From Erinaceus europaeus (taxonomy: Eukaryota; Chordata; Mammalia; Eulipotyphla; Erinaceidae): a stretch of DNA of 64,000 bases. The DNA lies in assembly GCF_950295315.1 (NCBI RefSeq), contig NC_080172.1, positions 118,935,635 to 118,999,634 of the forward strand, in the 5' to 3' direction. The position numbers and the translations under genes were made by a program. The notes below the pieces were generated by a model. That model searched no databases. It had not been told where the DNA came from and saw only the letters and a program-made list of their open reading frames with translations. Shown here in pieces: positions 31,328 through 42,535 of this stretch; position 1 is the stretch's first letter; each line of letters opens with the position of its first letter.

Positions 31328-31835
31328 GAACCAGGCAGTGGTGCACCCGGTTAAGCACACATATTGGGAGTCGGACGGTAGCGCAGCGGGTTAAGCGCAG
31401 GTGGCGCTAAGCACAAGGACCAGCGGAAGTATCCCGGTTCCAGCCCCGGCTCCCCACCTGCAGGGGAGTCGCTTCCCAGGCGGTGAAGCAGGTCTGCAGG
31501 TGTCTGTCTTTCTCTCCCCCTCTCTGTCTTCCCCTCCTCTCTCCATTTCTCTCTGTCCTATCCAACAACAATGACATCAATAATAACTACAACAACAACA
31601 ACAACAAAAAACAAGGGCAACAAATAATAAGAATAAATAAATAAATAAATAAATAAAAAGCACACATATTACAGTGCACAAGGACCTGGGTTCAAGCTCC
31701 TGTTCCCCACGTGCAGGGGTTGGGGAAAAGCTTCAGGAGTGGTGAAGCAGGGCTGCAGGTGTCTCACTGTCTTTCTCTGTCTCCTCCTCCCCTCTCAATT
31801 TCTCCGTCTCTATCCAGTAAAAAATAAATAAAATC
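31328..31835 (+). repeat. SINE-B copy split by a SINE-A
   Basis: The head 31328-31365 and the body from 31658 onward make one SINE-B when the SINE-A at 31366-31657 and one copy of the duplication are removed. Confidence 0.93.
31366..31657 (+). repeat. SINE-A nested in SINE-B
   Basis: Full-length copy with a perfect 13-bp target duplication AAGCACACATATT (31353-31365 and 31658-31670). Confidence 0.95.
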
Positions 31836-32221
31836 AAAATAAAGCAACCCACTCGGGCAAGGTTTGAGAGGACCACTGAGGAGGAGGAGGAAAGCTGAGC
31901 TCAGGAGGGTGAGGGACTTCTGAGAGGGGCTGAGGGCTGGCAGAGGCTGCGCACAGGCCTTTCCAGAACACCCACGTCTCGGACGCCCCGGACCCTTCAG
32001 TACTGGGGTGTCAGTGGGCTGATGGATGTGGGGACTGGAAACAGCAGCAGCAGGACATGGGGAATTCCTGCAGGGCAAAGGCTGAGGTGACTGACTGGGC
32101 TCTCAGGACAGGGAAGGAGGTGGCCGGCAGGGAGAGCAGAGCAGGTTTAGACTTAGACCCGGACAAGGACCCCAGGTGTGGCCCTGGTGACCAGGGCAGG
32201 GCTGGAAAGGTTGTGCTGGGG

Positions 32222-32415
32222 GGCAGGTGGTGGCGCACCTGGCTGAGCGCTCCATGATAGTGCTCAGGGACTCGGGTTCGAGCTCCCCCATCCCCACCTG
32301 CAGGGTGGAGCTTCCCGAGTGGTGAGGCAGGGCTGCTGGTGTCTGTCTCTCTCCCCCTCCCCTCTCAACTCTTCTCGTCTCTGCCCAGTAATGAGTACAC
32401 TAACAAGTAAGTAAT
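32222..32415 (+). repeat. SINE-B copy
   Basis: GGGCAGGTGGTGGCGCACC head and GGTTCGAGCTCCC box. Confidence 0.88.
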
Positions 32416-32555
32416 TACATGGAAGAGGAGAGTCAGTGCCGGGAGCTGCAAAGGCCAACTTGCGGTTCCAAACTCAAACAGGAGCCTAGAGGCAGCAGCT
32501 CAGGCCCCAGGCAGGAGTTGGGACTCACCTGAAACTCAGCCAGCCAGACACAGCA

Positions 32556-33290
32556 TGGGGCTGGGGACAGGGGAGGGGGGGGGGGGACAGGGGGCGGGGG
32601 GGCTGAGGGACAGGGGGCTGGGGGCGGGGGGCTGGGGGACAGGGGGCTGGGGGACAGGGCGGGGCTGGGGGACAGAGGGCTGGGGGGGCTGGGGGACAGG
32701 GGGCGGGGGGCGGCTGGGGGACAGGGGGCGGGGGGCTGGGGTCTGAGGGGGCTGGGGGACAGGGGGCTGGGGCTGGGGGACGGGGGCGGGGGCTGGGGGA
32801 CAGGGGGCTGGTGGGGCTGGGGGACAGAGGGCTGGGGGGGCTGGGGGACAGGGGGCGGGGCCTGGGGGTCAGGGGGCGGGGGGCTGGGGGACAGAGGGCT
32901 GGGGGCTGGGGCTGGGGGACAGGGGGCGGGGGGCTGGGGGACAGAGGGCTTTGGGTTGTGGGCTTGGGGTTTCCGGCTGGGGGCGGGGGGGCTGTGTCTG
33001 GGGGACAGGGGGCTGGGGGTTGCGGGCTGGGAGCTGGGAGCTGGGAGCTGGGGCCTGGGGGCAGGGGCAGGGGGCGGGGGGCGGGGGGCTGTGTCTGGGG
33101 GACAGGGGGCGGGGGGCTGTGTCTGGGGGACAGGGGGCTGGGGGTTGGGGGCTGGGGGCAGGGGCAGGGGGCGGGGGGCTGTGTCTGGGTGACAGGGGGC
33201 TGGGGGTTGGGGGTTGGGGGCTGGGAGCTGGGGGCTGGGGGCTGGGAGTTGGGGGCTTGAGTCGGGGGCTGGGGTCTGGGGGCTGGGTTC
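32556..33290. repeat. G-rich minisatellite (GGGGGACAGGGGGCTG type)
   Basis: About 730 bases of 7-16-bp units built from GGGGGCTGGGGGACAGGG, with the plus strand almost free of A and T beyond the repeated CTG and ACA. The unit drifts to GGGAGCTGG and GGGGGCTGTGTCTG toward 33000-33190. Runs of three or more G recur at short spacing throughout, so G-quadruplex formation on the plus strand is expected. Confidence 0.95.
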
Positions 33291-33399
33291 ACCTCCAAGT
33301 CCCTTCCCGTGGGCCCCTCCACTCGCCTCCTTCTCCAGGAGACCGCGTCCTGTGGGCGGGAGTCCAGGTGAGCAGAGTCTGAGCCAGGTGCGCCCACCT

Positions 33400-33524
33400 G
33401 GGCCCCGCCCCACCCCTGCGGCCATTGGGCTCTGCTCTGAGCACGTGGCCCCCCACCCACGCGGTCGCCCTGGAGACCCGGCTGTTTACCAGCTGGAGGC
33501 AGCGGCCTGATGGAGCAGTGGCAG
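33400..33524 (+). promoter_or_regulatory. Candidate UBXN10 promoter and non-coding first exon
   Basis: A GC-rich stretch holds an inverted CCAAT box (ATTGG at 33424-33428) and, 35 bases on, GTCGCCCTGGAGAC at 33464-33477, an imperfect inverted repeat of the RFX X-box type. A good splice donor follows (GGCAG then GTGAGC, exon end 33524). The spacing to the UBXN10 acceptor at 36624 would give an intron of about 3.1 kb. RFX sites are typical of ciliary genes. The link to UBXN10 is inferred from position and motif; transcript data would decide it. Confidence 0.5.
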
Positions 33525-33539
33525 GTGAGCAAGGGCCTC

Positions 33540-35688
33540 AGTCTGGCAGGTGGAAGGGGCCTGAGGCCGTCCCGGGGGCGGGACCCCTGCCCAGGTGGCC
33601 AGGGAGACCCCGAGGCGTGAGTCCGGCCCCCTTCCCACCGGCCAGGCCCTGAGCAGAGCTCACCCGCCATGGCTGCAGCTGGGAGGCCCAGGCTTCTGGG
33701 GAGCCAGGGGCAGGCCAGGTCCTCGGGCCAGAGCAGGAGCCAGACCTGGGCCTCCCACCGGGTCAAGGCCGACTGGCTCCAGCATCCCACCCGGGTCAAG
33801 ACCTATTGGCTCCAGCTTCCAGCAGGCCCTGCTGTCTCCCCAAGGCCTCCTCCCACCCCGGAGTCGCTCCCCGGCCTCTGGAAGCTTTGGTCACTTCTCC
33901 ACTCCCTCCCTTTGAACGTGTCTTTCTGCCTGCGACAGTCAAGTCTAATCCTCCGCCTTGGGCAGACCTAGGAAGGGGCCAATGTTGGCATCTGCTGTCG
34001 ACTCTTCGAGCCATTTTCATCCCCAGAGCTGTACAGGAGTGGGAACGGGCAGGGGTGATATTAATGAAAGACCAGTTTAAATGTGGGTCTCCTCAGCATG
34101 TGTGGGCACATGGTACCTGGGTGGCTAGATTTCGGTGCAGTCGTTGTGGGCTCAGATTTGGTCTGAGGGAAATGAGGTGGCCTGACCCAGCAGTGGGAGC
34201 TGGGCACCATCAGAAAGCAGAAATATGCCCGGAGCAGCCGCCGACTGGCCTCTTGCCAGCTGGTGAGGCCGCTGAGATGGGTGCTGACCTTCTTGGCAAC
34301 TTCCTGGAGACCGTGGACAGTGTTTGTTTCCCGACTCCCAGAGAGACTCCGGGAGTCTCTGCAGTGAACAGGCCACTTGTCTGCCCAGCTGGCAGCCTGA
34401 CCAGAGCCTGCGCCGGCCCCCGTGGAGCCCCTGTGCGCTGAGGGTCTGCCAGGCCTAGGGGAGCTGAGCAGGAGTGACGGTGGGTGCCCGGCCATCTTTC
34501 AAGATGGGACTGGGAGCAGACTGGGAGCAGACCTGAGGCAGGGGGTGTGGAGGCAGCCTGGCCGCCCGGCCCCACGCCTGCTCCTCCCCACCCTCTCCTT
34601 GCAGCAGCTGCCCCCCGGGAGCGGGAGGGAGAGTTGGCGTCGCCTCCAGCAGCAGCAGATGGTCCCGCGATGCCGTGGGTTCTGAAAGCAGGTTGGATGG
34701 AACGGCTTTACCTGAAGGAGGTGTCAGTCTCTAAATAACCGCGAGTGGGCTGACGGGGCTTAGTCACAATGGAGGCCTTTCTCTGAGAGAGCTCTGTCAT
34801 GCTATCTTATGACCAGGGTGTCCCAAGTATGAACCCCCCCCCCCCCGCACACGGGTAATTATATGGCCCTGGAAGGCATGGAAAGTGCATGCACACTCTC
34901 AAGTCTGGCTGTTTAAAGTGATCCAGCAGAGAGCCTGTGAGAACACACAGAGTCGTCCAAGTTACCGGACTTAGTGACAGCTGAGCCTTCCCGAGGCTGC
35001 GTGTGGGAGTTAGAAGCCAAGGCTGTGATAATTTTGTACAAGCTGTGGCAAGCTAATGGCCGTGCTGGGGAGGGGCAGGGAGTGGGCCGTCTGGTAGCTG
35101 GTGGAGTTTATCTTTGGCAGAGCAGCTGGGCCAGCCGGGAGATGGAGTGCGGAGCTGCTTAATCAGTTGCAAGGGCAAGATTTAGGAGTCCAACTAGAAA
35201 TCAAAGGGGGAGGAGGGGCCCACGCTCTGCACAGTGGATCAGAAAATAGATTAACGAGGTGGATGGGCCAGGAAAGGCTTGGACCCCCAGAAGCCAGATT
35301 GGGTGTGAAAAACAAGCAGGGGCAAAGTAAGAGTGAGTAGAGATGCGGAGTGAGAGCAGAGTGGACTCTTGAACCTGGGGAAGGGAAGATAGCTTTGTCC
35401 AAGGCTGTGAAGCATGTAGCCTGGGCCTGAGAGGGAAGCTGTGCTGTGTTTGCCTGCGGTTTCTGTGCACAGGGAGAGGACACGCCCTGACGGTGGTTTT
35501 AATGCCAACACGCAGAGTCACAAGGCAGGGTGCAGAGCCTCAGATGCCATCTGACCTGGCCCAAAGCACAGCAAACGCTGCTCCTGGGGGCTGGGGAAAC
35601 TGCCAGTCTGCCCCTCTCTGCTGTCTGGTGAAGCTGGGCCTGGGCTTCACAGCAGTTACTACTCTCTGAAATTGTCTATTGACTTCTT
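33540..35688. other. Unique sequence between candidate UBXN10 exon 1 and the coding exon
   Basis: A SINE-free 2.1-kb stretch, GC-rich to about 34700, with a C run at 34837-34848. If the promoter at 33.4 kb is right, this is UBXN10 intron 1. No exon is recognised. Confidence 0.45.
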
Positions 35689-35689
35689 T

Positions 35690-35965
35690 TTTAACAAATA
35701 TTTATTTATTTTCCCTTTTATTGCCCTTGTTTTTTTTTATTGTTGTAGTTATTATTGTTGTTATTGATGTCGTCGTCGTTGGATAGGACGTAGAGAAATA
35801 GAGAAGACAGAGAGGGGGAGAGAAAGACAGACACCTGCAGACCTGCTTCATCGCCTGTGAAGCGACTCCCCTGCAGGTGGGGAGCTGGGGGCTCGAACCG
35901 GGACCCTTACACCAGTCCTTGTCCTTTGGGCCACGTGCGCTTAACCCACTGCACCACCGCCTGTC
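35690..35965 (-). repeat. SINE-A copy
   Basis: Reverse-strand copy with TCTATTGACTTCT flanking both sides as target duplication (35677 and 35962). Confidence 0.92.
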
Positions 35966-36009
35966 TATTGACTTCTAACACCTGCCCTTTTTATTTTTTT
36001 ATTTATTGG

Positions 36010-36178
36010 GCGGGGGAGACAGCATAATGGTTATGCAAACAGACTCTCATGCCTGAGGCTCCTTAAGTCCCAGGTTCAGTCCCCTGCACCACCATAAGCC
36101 TGAGCTGTGCAGTGCTCTGGTGTTTCTCTCTCTCTCTCTCTCTCTCTGCATCTCTCTCAAAAATAAAATTAATAAAAA
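36010..36178 (+). repeat. SINE-D copy
   Basis: GGGGGAGACAGCATAATGGT head, GAGCTGTGCAGTGCTCTG body and a CT run. Confidence 0.85.
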
Positions 36179-36179
36179 A

Positions 36180-36370
36180 ATTATTCATTATTGGATAAAG
36201 ACAAGTTGAGAGAAGGTGAAATAAAGAGATAGATAGATAAGAGATACCTGCAGCCCTGCTTCACCACTCATGAAGCTTCCCCTCTACTTGTGGGGACCAG
36301 GGACTTAAACCTGGATCCGTGCACACTGTAATGTGTGTGCTTAACCAGATGAACCATTGCCTGGCCCCAG
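36180..36370 (-). repeat. SINE-B copy
   Basis: Reverse-strand copy ending GAACCATTGCCTGGCCCC, about 250 bases before the UBXN10 coding exon. Confidence 0.87.
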
Positions 36371-36638
36371 GCTTGCCTTTCTTCACTATGATAATTTAAA
36401 TTTCAAAGACTTTCGGTTCACTTATGTATTTCAAGTACGTGAAGTGAATGAATGAGTAAATTATAGCTGCCACCCTCCTCCAGGTGACAGGCTTGCAGAG
36501 CGAAGCCCACTTCCACTCCCCACTAGGATCGGCTGGTGCCAACTCTCACCTGCAGAGCCAGTGGCGTGAGCTGGGAGTCCCAGTAAGTTTAGCCATGTCC
36601 CTGTCTCCTTCCTGTCTCCTCAGGGGTCCTGAGAAGTA

Positions 36639-37490
36639 ATGGCCACAGACACCTCTATGAACATAGCTGCCCCCGACCGCAGCCCTGGCCTTGGCAGCGC
36701 AGCCGACAGCTTCACTTGGAAGCCAGACGCGCCAAACATGCACGTCATCAGGCCCAAGTCCGCCAAGGGGCGAACCCGGCCACGTCTGCACAGAGCCCAG
36801 GGTGCGGGGGTGTGCTCCACACGGGTGCCGGCCTCCCCACCCTCGGCCCCGCCCCGAGAGTCCTCAGGCAGCTGGACGTCTGGGGCCTGCACACCCAGCT
36901 CTCCTCCCCGGGGCATCCCCCACGACGTCCCTGGGCTGCAGGTGCCCACCGTGGGAAGCTGCTGTTCCCTCAACAGGTACCCTGTCCTGCCGTCCATCCA
37001 CAGGAAGGCCCTGGAGGAGGGGACCGTGGAAACAGCGGTCAGAAGGGCCGGCTCACTGCGACCGGGCAGCGTGCAGGGGCAGGCTCTCTGCCAAGAGGAG
37101 ACAGGCACCACTGAGAAGATGGGTGGCAGGGACCCAGGGGCTGCGGGAGGCTGTTCCCCAGGGGGGAGGAACCCCAGTGCCCCGAGACAGAGCTGCTGGG
37201 GGGCCGGAGAGCTGGAGGAGCCATCAGAGCAAGAGCCCAGACTGCTGCTTGCTGTGCGATCACCGTCCGGTAGGAGGTTCGTCCGCCATTTCCGGCCAAC
37301 GGATACCCTCCAGACCGTGGTGGCTGTCGCGGAATTCAAGAACAAGACCAGCTACCTGCACTGCAGCCTGCAGACCATGGAGGTGCCCAGGAGGTGTTTC
37401 TCGGACCTCACCAGATCCCTGCAGGAGTGTGGCATCCCCCACAAGTCTGTGCTGGGCATCTCTGGCCACCACGGGGAGGGGTGGCCCTGA
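36639..37490 (+). CDS. UBXN10: UBX domain protein 10, p97/VCP adaptor (single coding exon)
   Basis: UBXN10 is a UBX-domain cofactor of the p97/VCP ATPase; in human cells it has been tied to ciliogenesis through the IFT-B complex. The reading frame is 283 residues, close to the human length of 280, and lies in one exon as in human. A conserved N-terminal block (NMHVIRPKSAKGRTRPRL, about residues 33-50) is followed by a low-complexity middle part. The UBX domain spans about residues 199-278 (EPRLLLAVRSPSGRRFVRHF to SVLGIS). The loop that is FPR in classical UBX domains reads VPR at 249-251, as in human UBXN10. The start at 36639 has G at -3 and +4 and sits 15 bases after an acceptor (CTCCTCAG, exon start 36624), so a non-coding 5' exon is expected. 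The frame is intact. Expected neighbours are PLA2G2C on the left and VWA5B1 on the right; neither was seen. Confidence 0.95.
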   Translation: MATDTSMNIAAPDRSPGLGSAADSFTWKPDAPNMHVIRPKSAKGRTRPRLHRAQGAGVCSTRVPASPPSAPPRESSGSWTSGACTPSSPPRGIPHDVPGLQVPTVGSCCSLNRYPVLPSIHRKALEEGTVETAVRRAGSLRPGSVQGQALCQEETGTTEKMGGRDPGAAGGCSPGGRNPSAPRQSCWGAGELEEPSEQEPRLLLAVRSPSGRRFVRHFRPTDTLQTVVAVAEFKNKTSYLHCSLQTMEVPRRCFSDLTRSLQECGIPHKSVLGISGHHGEGWP

Positions 37491-39105
37491 GTCCTGCTCA
37501 GGCATCGGCTGGGGACCTGGGTCTCTGAGCAAGGAGTGGGCATGGGTGCCCCGGCCTCCCTGTGGCCGGTGGGTCCCACCTGCTGAGCGCGCCGGCCGTG
37601 GCTCTGACTCCTCACGGGGCTCACCGGGTCTCCTCACGAGCGAGCTAGTGAAGAAGCTTCTGTCCCCCTGTTCACTCATCTCCATCACTGGAGTGAACCA
37701 GCAGCCCCACCCAGATGGCTCCTGCAGCAGCTGTGACTAGGCCTTCCCCTCTCCAGAGTTAGGGACCCCCGCCCGGAGAACCTGCTTTTCTGCATGAGCT
37801 CTCCCTCACTCTTCCCGAAGCCGGTAGCTTGCCTTTCTGGACTTGACCAGGAGGCAGTGCTTCCCGGAGAGGACTCCCGCCTGGTGCACAGCCCGCGGCT
37901 CAGGAAACACCCAGCAGGCACCTGCACATCTGGCCTGGGACTCTGAGAATCTGACCCCGGCCCTGCAGGCTTCCTTTGGCCGGGTCTGGTAGCCGCAGGG
38001 TTGCTGGGCTCTTTCTCTCTTTGTATGAGGTGGCCTGAGAGGCAGGAACGAACGGGCCTCAACTGCTACAAAGCCCTGGGGGAGTCAACATTTCCCAGAT
38101 AGCCTCAAAGATGGTTAGCAGATCGCTCCTACAACTTTCAATAGACACTGACCAAGTTTCCAGCTTTGGATAATGGCTTTCTTTGTGCAAAAAAAGAAAG
38201 AAAAAAAAAAGCAATTTCTTCTTCAATCAAGAATAACCGGTCTAGTAAGATGTCCTTGCTTTTGTTAGTAATAGAACCTCTTGCTCTCAAATTGCAGAAA
38301 CCTGTACATCTGTCCACATCTGTCCGAAAGGACCCTCAGCTTCCCTGCCTTGGATGCATGGTTTGGTCCCCCCACCCCAGTTTCAGAATAGGGCTCCCAC
38401 AGCGGCCCAGGTGGCACCTCTGCTTCCCGACTCGGAATTCCCCCAGGAGAGGGGGTCTGTCCCTGTGCCGACAGCCTCAAGGCTTTGCTTTTCCAGCTGG
38501 GCAGGGGGGTGCCCAGGACAGGTTTGCCAAAGTTTTTCTGTATTGCAAGCTCATCAAGACTCCCAGGTGGACCCCCTTTATGGCCAAATCACCCCTCAGA
38601 GCCAGGAACAGGCCTCTCCCACCAGAGCGCAGCCGTGACCGAGCCCTGAGTCCTGTGAGGCGCACAGAGGAAGGAGGCGTTCTGGAGGCCGGTCAGTGTT
38701 GCTTCTGCGTTCGGCAATGGACAAGGAGAATTGTTGCAAATGCCACCGCCTAGCACATGGAGACTTAGTTGCAGAGATTAGCACCATCATGGTTTTCTCT
38801 GAAAAAGGCCCGCCTTGTTCTAAGCACACCCACACCACCAGATCACTCCTCGGGTTTCTTAACACCATCCTGACTGCAAAGGGCAGCCAAGGCCGGGAGT
38901 GCGTCCAGCAGGCCCCCGCACCTGGCTGCCTCTCCCAGCTCCTGACCACAGAAGGAGCCGGTGGCTAGAGCCTGGAACTCACAGTCCTGTCACCTCCCAC
39001 CCAAGGACTCACAGAACTCTTCCTCTGATCTCGGGGCTGGGGGAAAAGCCTCCTACGCGGAGACACCTACTCTGTGGCAAGAATAAAACTCCACCCACCT
39101 GAGAC
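37491..39105 (+). other. Probable UBXN10 3' UTR
   Basis: This unique, SINE-free stretch follows the UBXN10 stop codon and ends shortly after AATAAA at 39082-39087. The absence of SINEs over 1.6 kb in a SINE-rich window fits a transcribed UTR. No long reading frame here resembles a known protein. The end point is an inference. Confidence 0.45.
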
Positions 39106-40258
39106 TTGGTAATTCCTCCAGGGAGGCAGGCAGGCAGGCAGCCTTCACAGAGCCTAGGGAAATGGTACCTGCTTGCAGGAGCTCAGCTCAGCTCTGCACC
39201 TGGGGGTTTTCTGACGCCCCTTAGTTTAGAACTTGGGGTGGGGAAACAGAGGAAGGCGTGATGCATAGAAATATTTTAGGGTGTGTGAATAAAGCTATAT
39301 TTGAACCACCCTGATAAGTTCTTTTGGGGACAAAAGATGATATTAGCAATAAAATCATCTTGTTTGAAACTGAACTTATGGAGAAGTAAATCTTTTGTTC
39401 TAGCCTACGACTGGCCATGGTCAGTCGTAGAATGAACAAAGGGGCTCATTCACCAGAGTTCCCAGGAATGTTCTGCGTGGAGAATCTCTGGGCCCTGTGG
39501 TCAGCGTCCAGTCCTCCTCCTGGGCCCTCTACTGCCCCCTCCCCGTGGCTTCCGCTTTCAGTTTCTGCTGCAAGCCCCATGCTTGACTGAACAGGAAGCG
39601 TCTGTGTTTCTCAGCAAGAGCCTGGTTTTCAGGTGAATGTTAGAATTCTTGAGTACTTCCAGTTGGGCTCCTTGGCCTCACACATAAAGTGGCCCAGAAC
39701 CTCCTCTTGGTGGCCCTGGGCAGGCCAACTTTGTCCCCTTTGTGGCCCCAGACCTTAGCCGTCATTTAATCTATAGTCACTGAGAACTGGCCATATGCCA
39801 CCCTTGGCAGGGGACTCTGGCATTCTTGCAAGCGAAAGCCACTTACGTTGGAGAGTGGGACACTCGTGGGGACAGACCTCAGGCTGTGTTCAGGCTGTTT
39901 CCTGCTGTCTTCTCCCCTCCCCCATCTTCTCTCCGGATGGCACTCACTAGCTTACTCGTGAGAGAGAGGAATTTCTCAGAGGACAGTCTCCTGACATGTA
40001 ATTCCAGTATGTCACCTGATGAAGTCCAACAGGTAAATTAGTCCTGGAAGCAGAAGCAACAACAGGAGAAATCAGTGATTCATCCTTAAGAATCCAAAAA
40101 AAGACCTTTCCCACCAACAGATGGCAGGTGGTTTTAACACAAGACTCCCTGCCCTGAAAGTCCCTGGGGATTCTGCCAGCAGACATCAAGTCAGCATTCT
40201 TGGGGGGACAGGACCATGGCCCAGAAGTCACCCCAGAGTTGCCACAAAATACTCCACC
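39106..40258. other. Unique sequence
   Basis: SINE-free, with a (GGCAGGCA) run near 39126. No exon is recognised. Confidence 0.45.
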
Positions 40259-40261
40259 CAC

Positions 40262-40470
40262 TGGGCACCAGGCGGTGGCACACCTGGCTAAGTGCACACA
40301 TTTCAGTGCATGAGGACCCGGGTTCAAAACCCTGGCCCCCACCTGCAGGGGGGAAGCTTCATGAGTGCTGAGGCAGGGCTGCTGGTGTCTCTGTCTCCTT
40401 TCTGTTTCTCCCAACCTCTTGATTTCTGACTGTTTCTATCCAATAAATAAATTTAATTTTAAAATTTTTT
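40262..40470 (+). repeat. SINE-B copy
   Basis: GGGCACCAGGCGGTGGCACA head and CCAATAAATAAATTTAA tail. Confidence 0.9.
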
Positions 40471-41785
40471 AATAAGAGCAGGTGGGCTGCACTCACAGCA
40501 GGGTCTGTGGAAACCCAGCCAAGTTCATCTCGGAGGCACAGCTGCCAGATGTGTCCCCGTGGACTGACTGAGCCTGCCTTTGACACTGAGGAATTGTTTT
40601 GATTTGCAATCGGGGCCTTTAAGCTTCATGTTGGGGCGGTGGATAGCAAGGTGCACAGTGTCCTTGGCTAGGCGTGCGGACGGGCGAAGCAGAAGCTGGT
40701 GTCCGAGCCTCAAGGCTGTTTCTGTGTGTTTGTTTCTCCTGGTCTCCTGCTCTTGGGGGATTTTGTTCTCAGTCACAAACAGGAATGGGGGCGGGGAGAG
40801 ACCCCAGCACTGCCCTGCTGCTTCCACAAGTTTCCCCCTGGGTGCTAGAGGGTGGGCTCAAGGTCATGGCACCTGGGGGCCACCGTGTGGTTGGACAGCA
40901 AAGAGAGAGGACTCCTCCTCCCACTGCCTGAGTCCCCGTGTCACTTCCCAGAGGCCTCTCCTTTCCTCAGCTGGGACTTTGTGAATGTGTTCACCCAGCC
41001 CACGGAGCCTTACGCTGCACCTGTGGGTGTCAGGGGCCCTGCAGGCAGCTGTGCAGGCACCTCTGTCTCTCCTCCTGTACCACCGCCTCCCTCCCTGGAG
41101 CCGGGAGCCCCCAGGGGCAGTGAGCACAGCTTCCTGGCTGTGCCTCTGGCCCAGAAACAAAGCAGCTTCTCAGACCTGTCTGTGGGGAAGAAACAAAGAC
41201 GGAAGTGCTGATGGCATAAGATCTGCCATTCGGAACATGAAAATGAGCGTTTCTACAGATTTTCACAGGTGTCCAAACACTTAAATATTTGCAGGGCTTG
41301 GAGTAGGCATGGTGCCGCTGCTTCCAAGCCACGTCTCTTTCCAGTCTCATTGCAGGCAGAGACAGGGGAGAGAAACGCAGACAGCGAGAGAGGATCGTGA
41401 TGCCACACCGCTCTGCCCTCGGTGCAGCTTCCCTGGTGCCATCTCTGGAGTGCCTAGGTGGCGTGCAGCGCCAGGCCAGGCCCTGGGACGTGGGAGACGG
41501 GCCTGTGCTGGCTGAGCTGCCTCTGCACAAACCGGGCTTCACCTGCCTCACCGCAGCCCCTCGCAGAGTGGCCCTTCCCATTTGGAAGCGGGGGACGGTG
41601 GCTGGGGCAAAGCCGGCTTCCCAGAGGGCGGTATGGGGATTCCAGCCCAAACGTCTCTCCTCCGAGGGCCTGAGGGGGACAGTGAGCCAGGAAGACCCAG
41701 GGTAAGAGCGGCAGTCATGCCACAAGAAAGGACTGGAGAGCCCGGGAAGCAGACAGCTCCCGGGGAGACAGCTTGTCACTCCTCA
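40471..41785. other. Unique sequence
   Basis: GC-rich unique DNA. Several open frames exist but none resembles a known protein and no splice-bounded exon stands out. Confidence 0.4.
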
Positions 41786-41787
41786 AG

Positions 41788-41995
41788 AACATTTCAATAT
41801 TTCATTTATTATTTGTTTGTTGGATAGAGACAGATAAGTCAAGAAGGAAAGGGGAGATAGAGAGGGAGAGAGACAGAGAGACACCTGCAGCCCTGCTTCA
41901 CCGCCCACAAAGCTTTCACTCTGAAGGTGAGGACTGGGGTTTTGAACCCAGGTCCTTGCACATGCTGACCTGCACTCAGCCACCACCGCCCCTCC
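41788..41995 (-). repeat. SINE-B copy
   Basis: Reverse-strand copy, diverged, with GGTTTTGAACCCAGGTCC. Confidence 0.8.
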
Positions 41996-42267
41996 CCGAG
42001 AGCACTTCTGGAAGGCCCAGGAGGGTCTCCTCAGTGCACCTTGTCAGCCCAGACAGCGGTGGGGCAGATCCTCTCTGCCCACTGGGCTTCCTGTGCTCGT
42101 GGGCCTGTTACCACCTCCAACTTCTTTGCAAACCCAAATCAGAGACGTGAGAGGACAGGCACAGCCTGTGGACCTGAATGTTGAGAAAACCTCTGACTTG
42201 TGTTGACTGCAGCCAGAAAGATGATTCCTGACACTTGTGTCAATTGAGATAAAAGGCTCTCACGGGG

Positions 42268-42535
42268 AGTCGGGTGGTAGCACAGCAGGTTAAGCGCACG
42301 TGGCGCAAAGCGCAAGGACCAGTGTAAGGATCCCGGTTCGAGCCCCCGGCTCCCCACCTGCAGGGGAATCATTTCACAGGCGGTGAAGCAGGTCTGCAGG
42401 TGTCCGTCTTTCTCTCCCCCTCTCTGTCTTCCCCTCCTCTCTCCATTTCTCTCTGTCCTATCCAACAACAACAATAATAACTACAACAATAAAACAACAA
42501 GGGCAACAGAAGGGAATAAATACATATTTTTTTAA
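42268..42535 (+). repeat. SINE-A copy
   Basis: Intact head GGGAGTCGGGTGGTAGCAC and A-rich tail. Confidence 0.93.

Noticed and set aside
31366..31460. tRNA gene, suggested by good A and B boxes
   Set aside because: These boxes belong to SINE-A heads, which occur many times and do not fold into a clear tRNA ending in a normal acceptor stem.
32433..33799. Long proline-rich minus-strand frames (330 and 424 codons)
   Set aside because: They are translations of the G-rich minisatellite's complement. The composition is fully explained by the repeat, and neither start nor end matches a known gene.
33806..34441. 211-codon plus-strand frame downstream of the candidate UBXN10 promoter
   Set aside because: No family resemblance and no clear splice context; likely chance in GC-rich DNA.
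36691..37740. 349-codon frame overlapping UBXN10 in another frame, and a 241-codon minus-strand frame
   Set aside because: Both are shadows of the GC-rich UBXN10 exon. Only the 36639 frame matches a known protein end to end.
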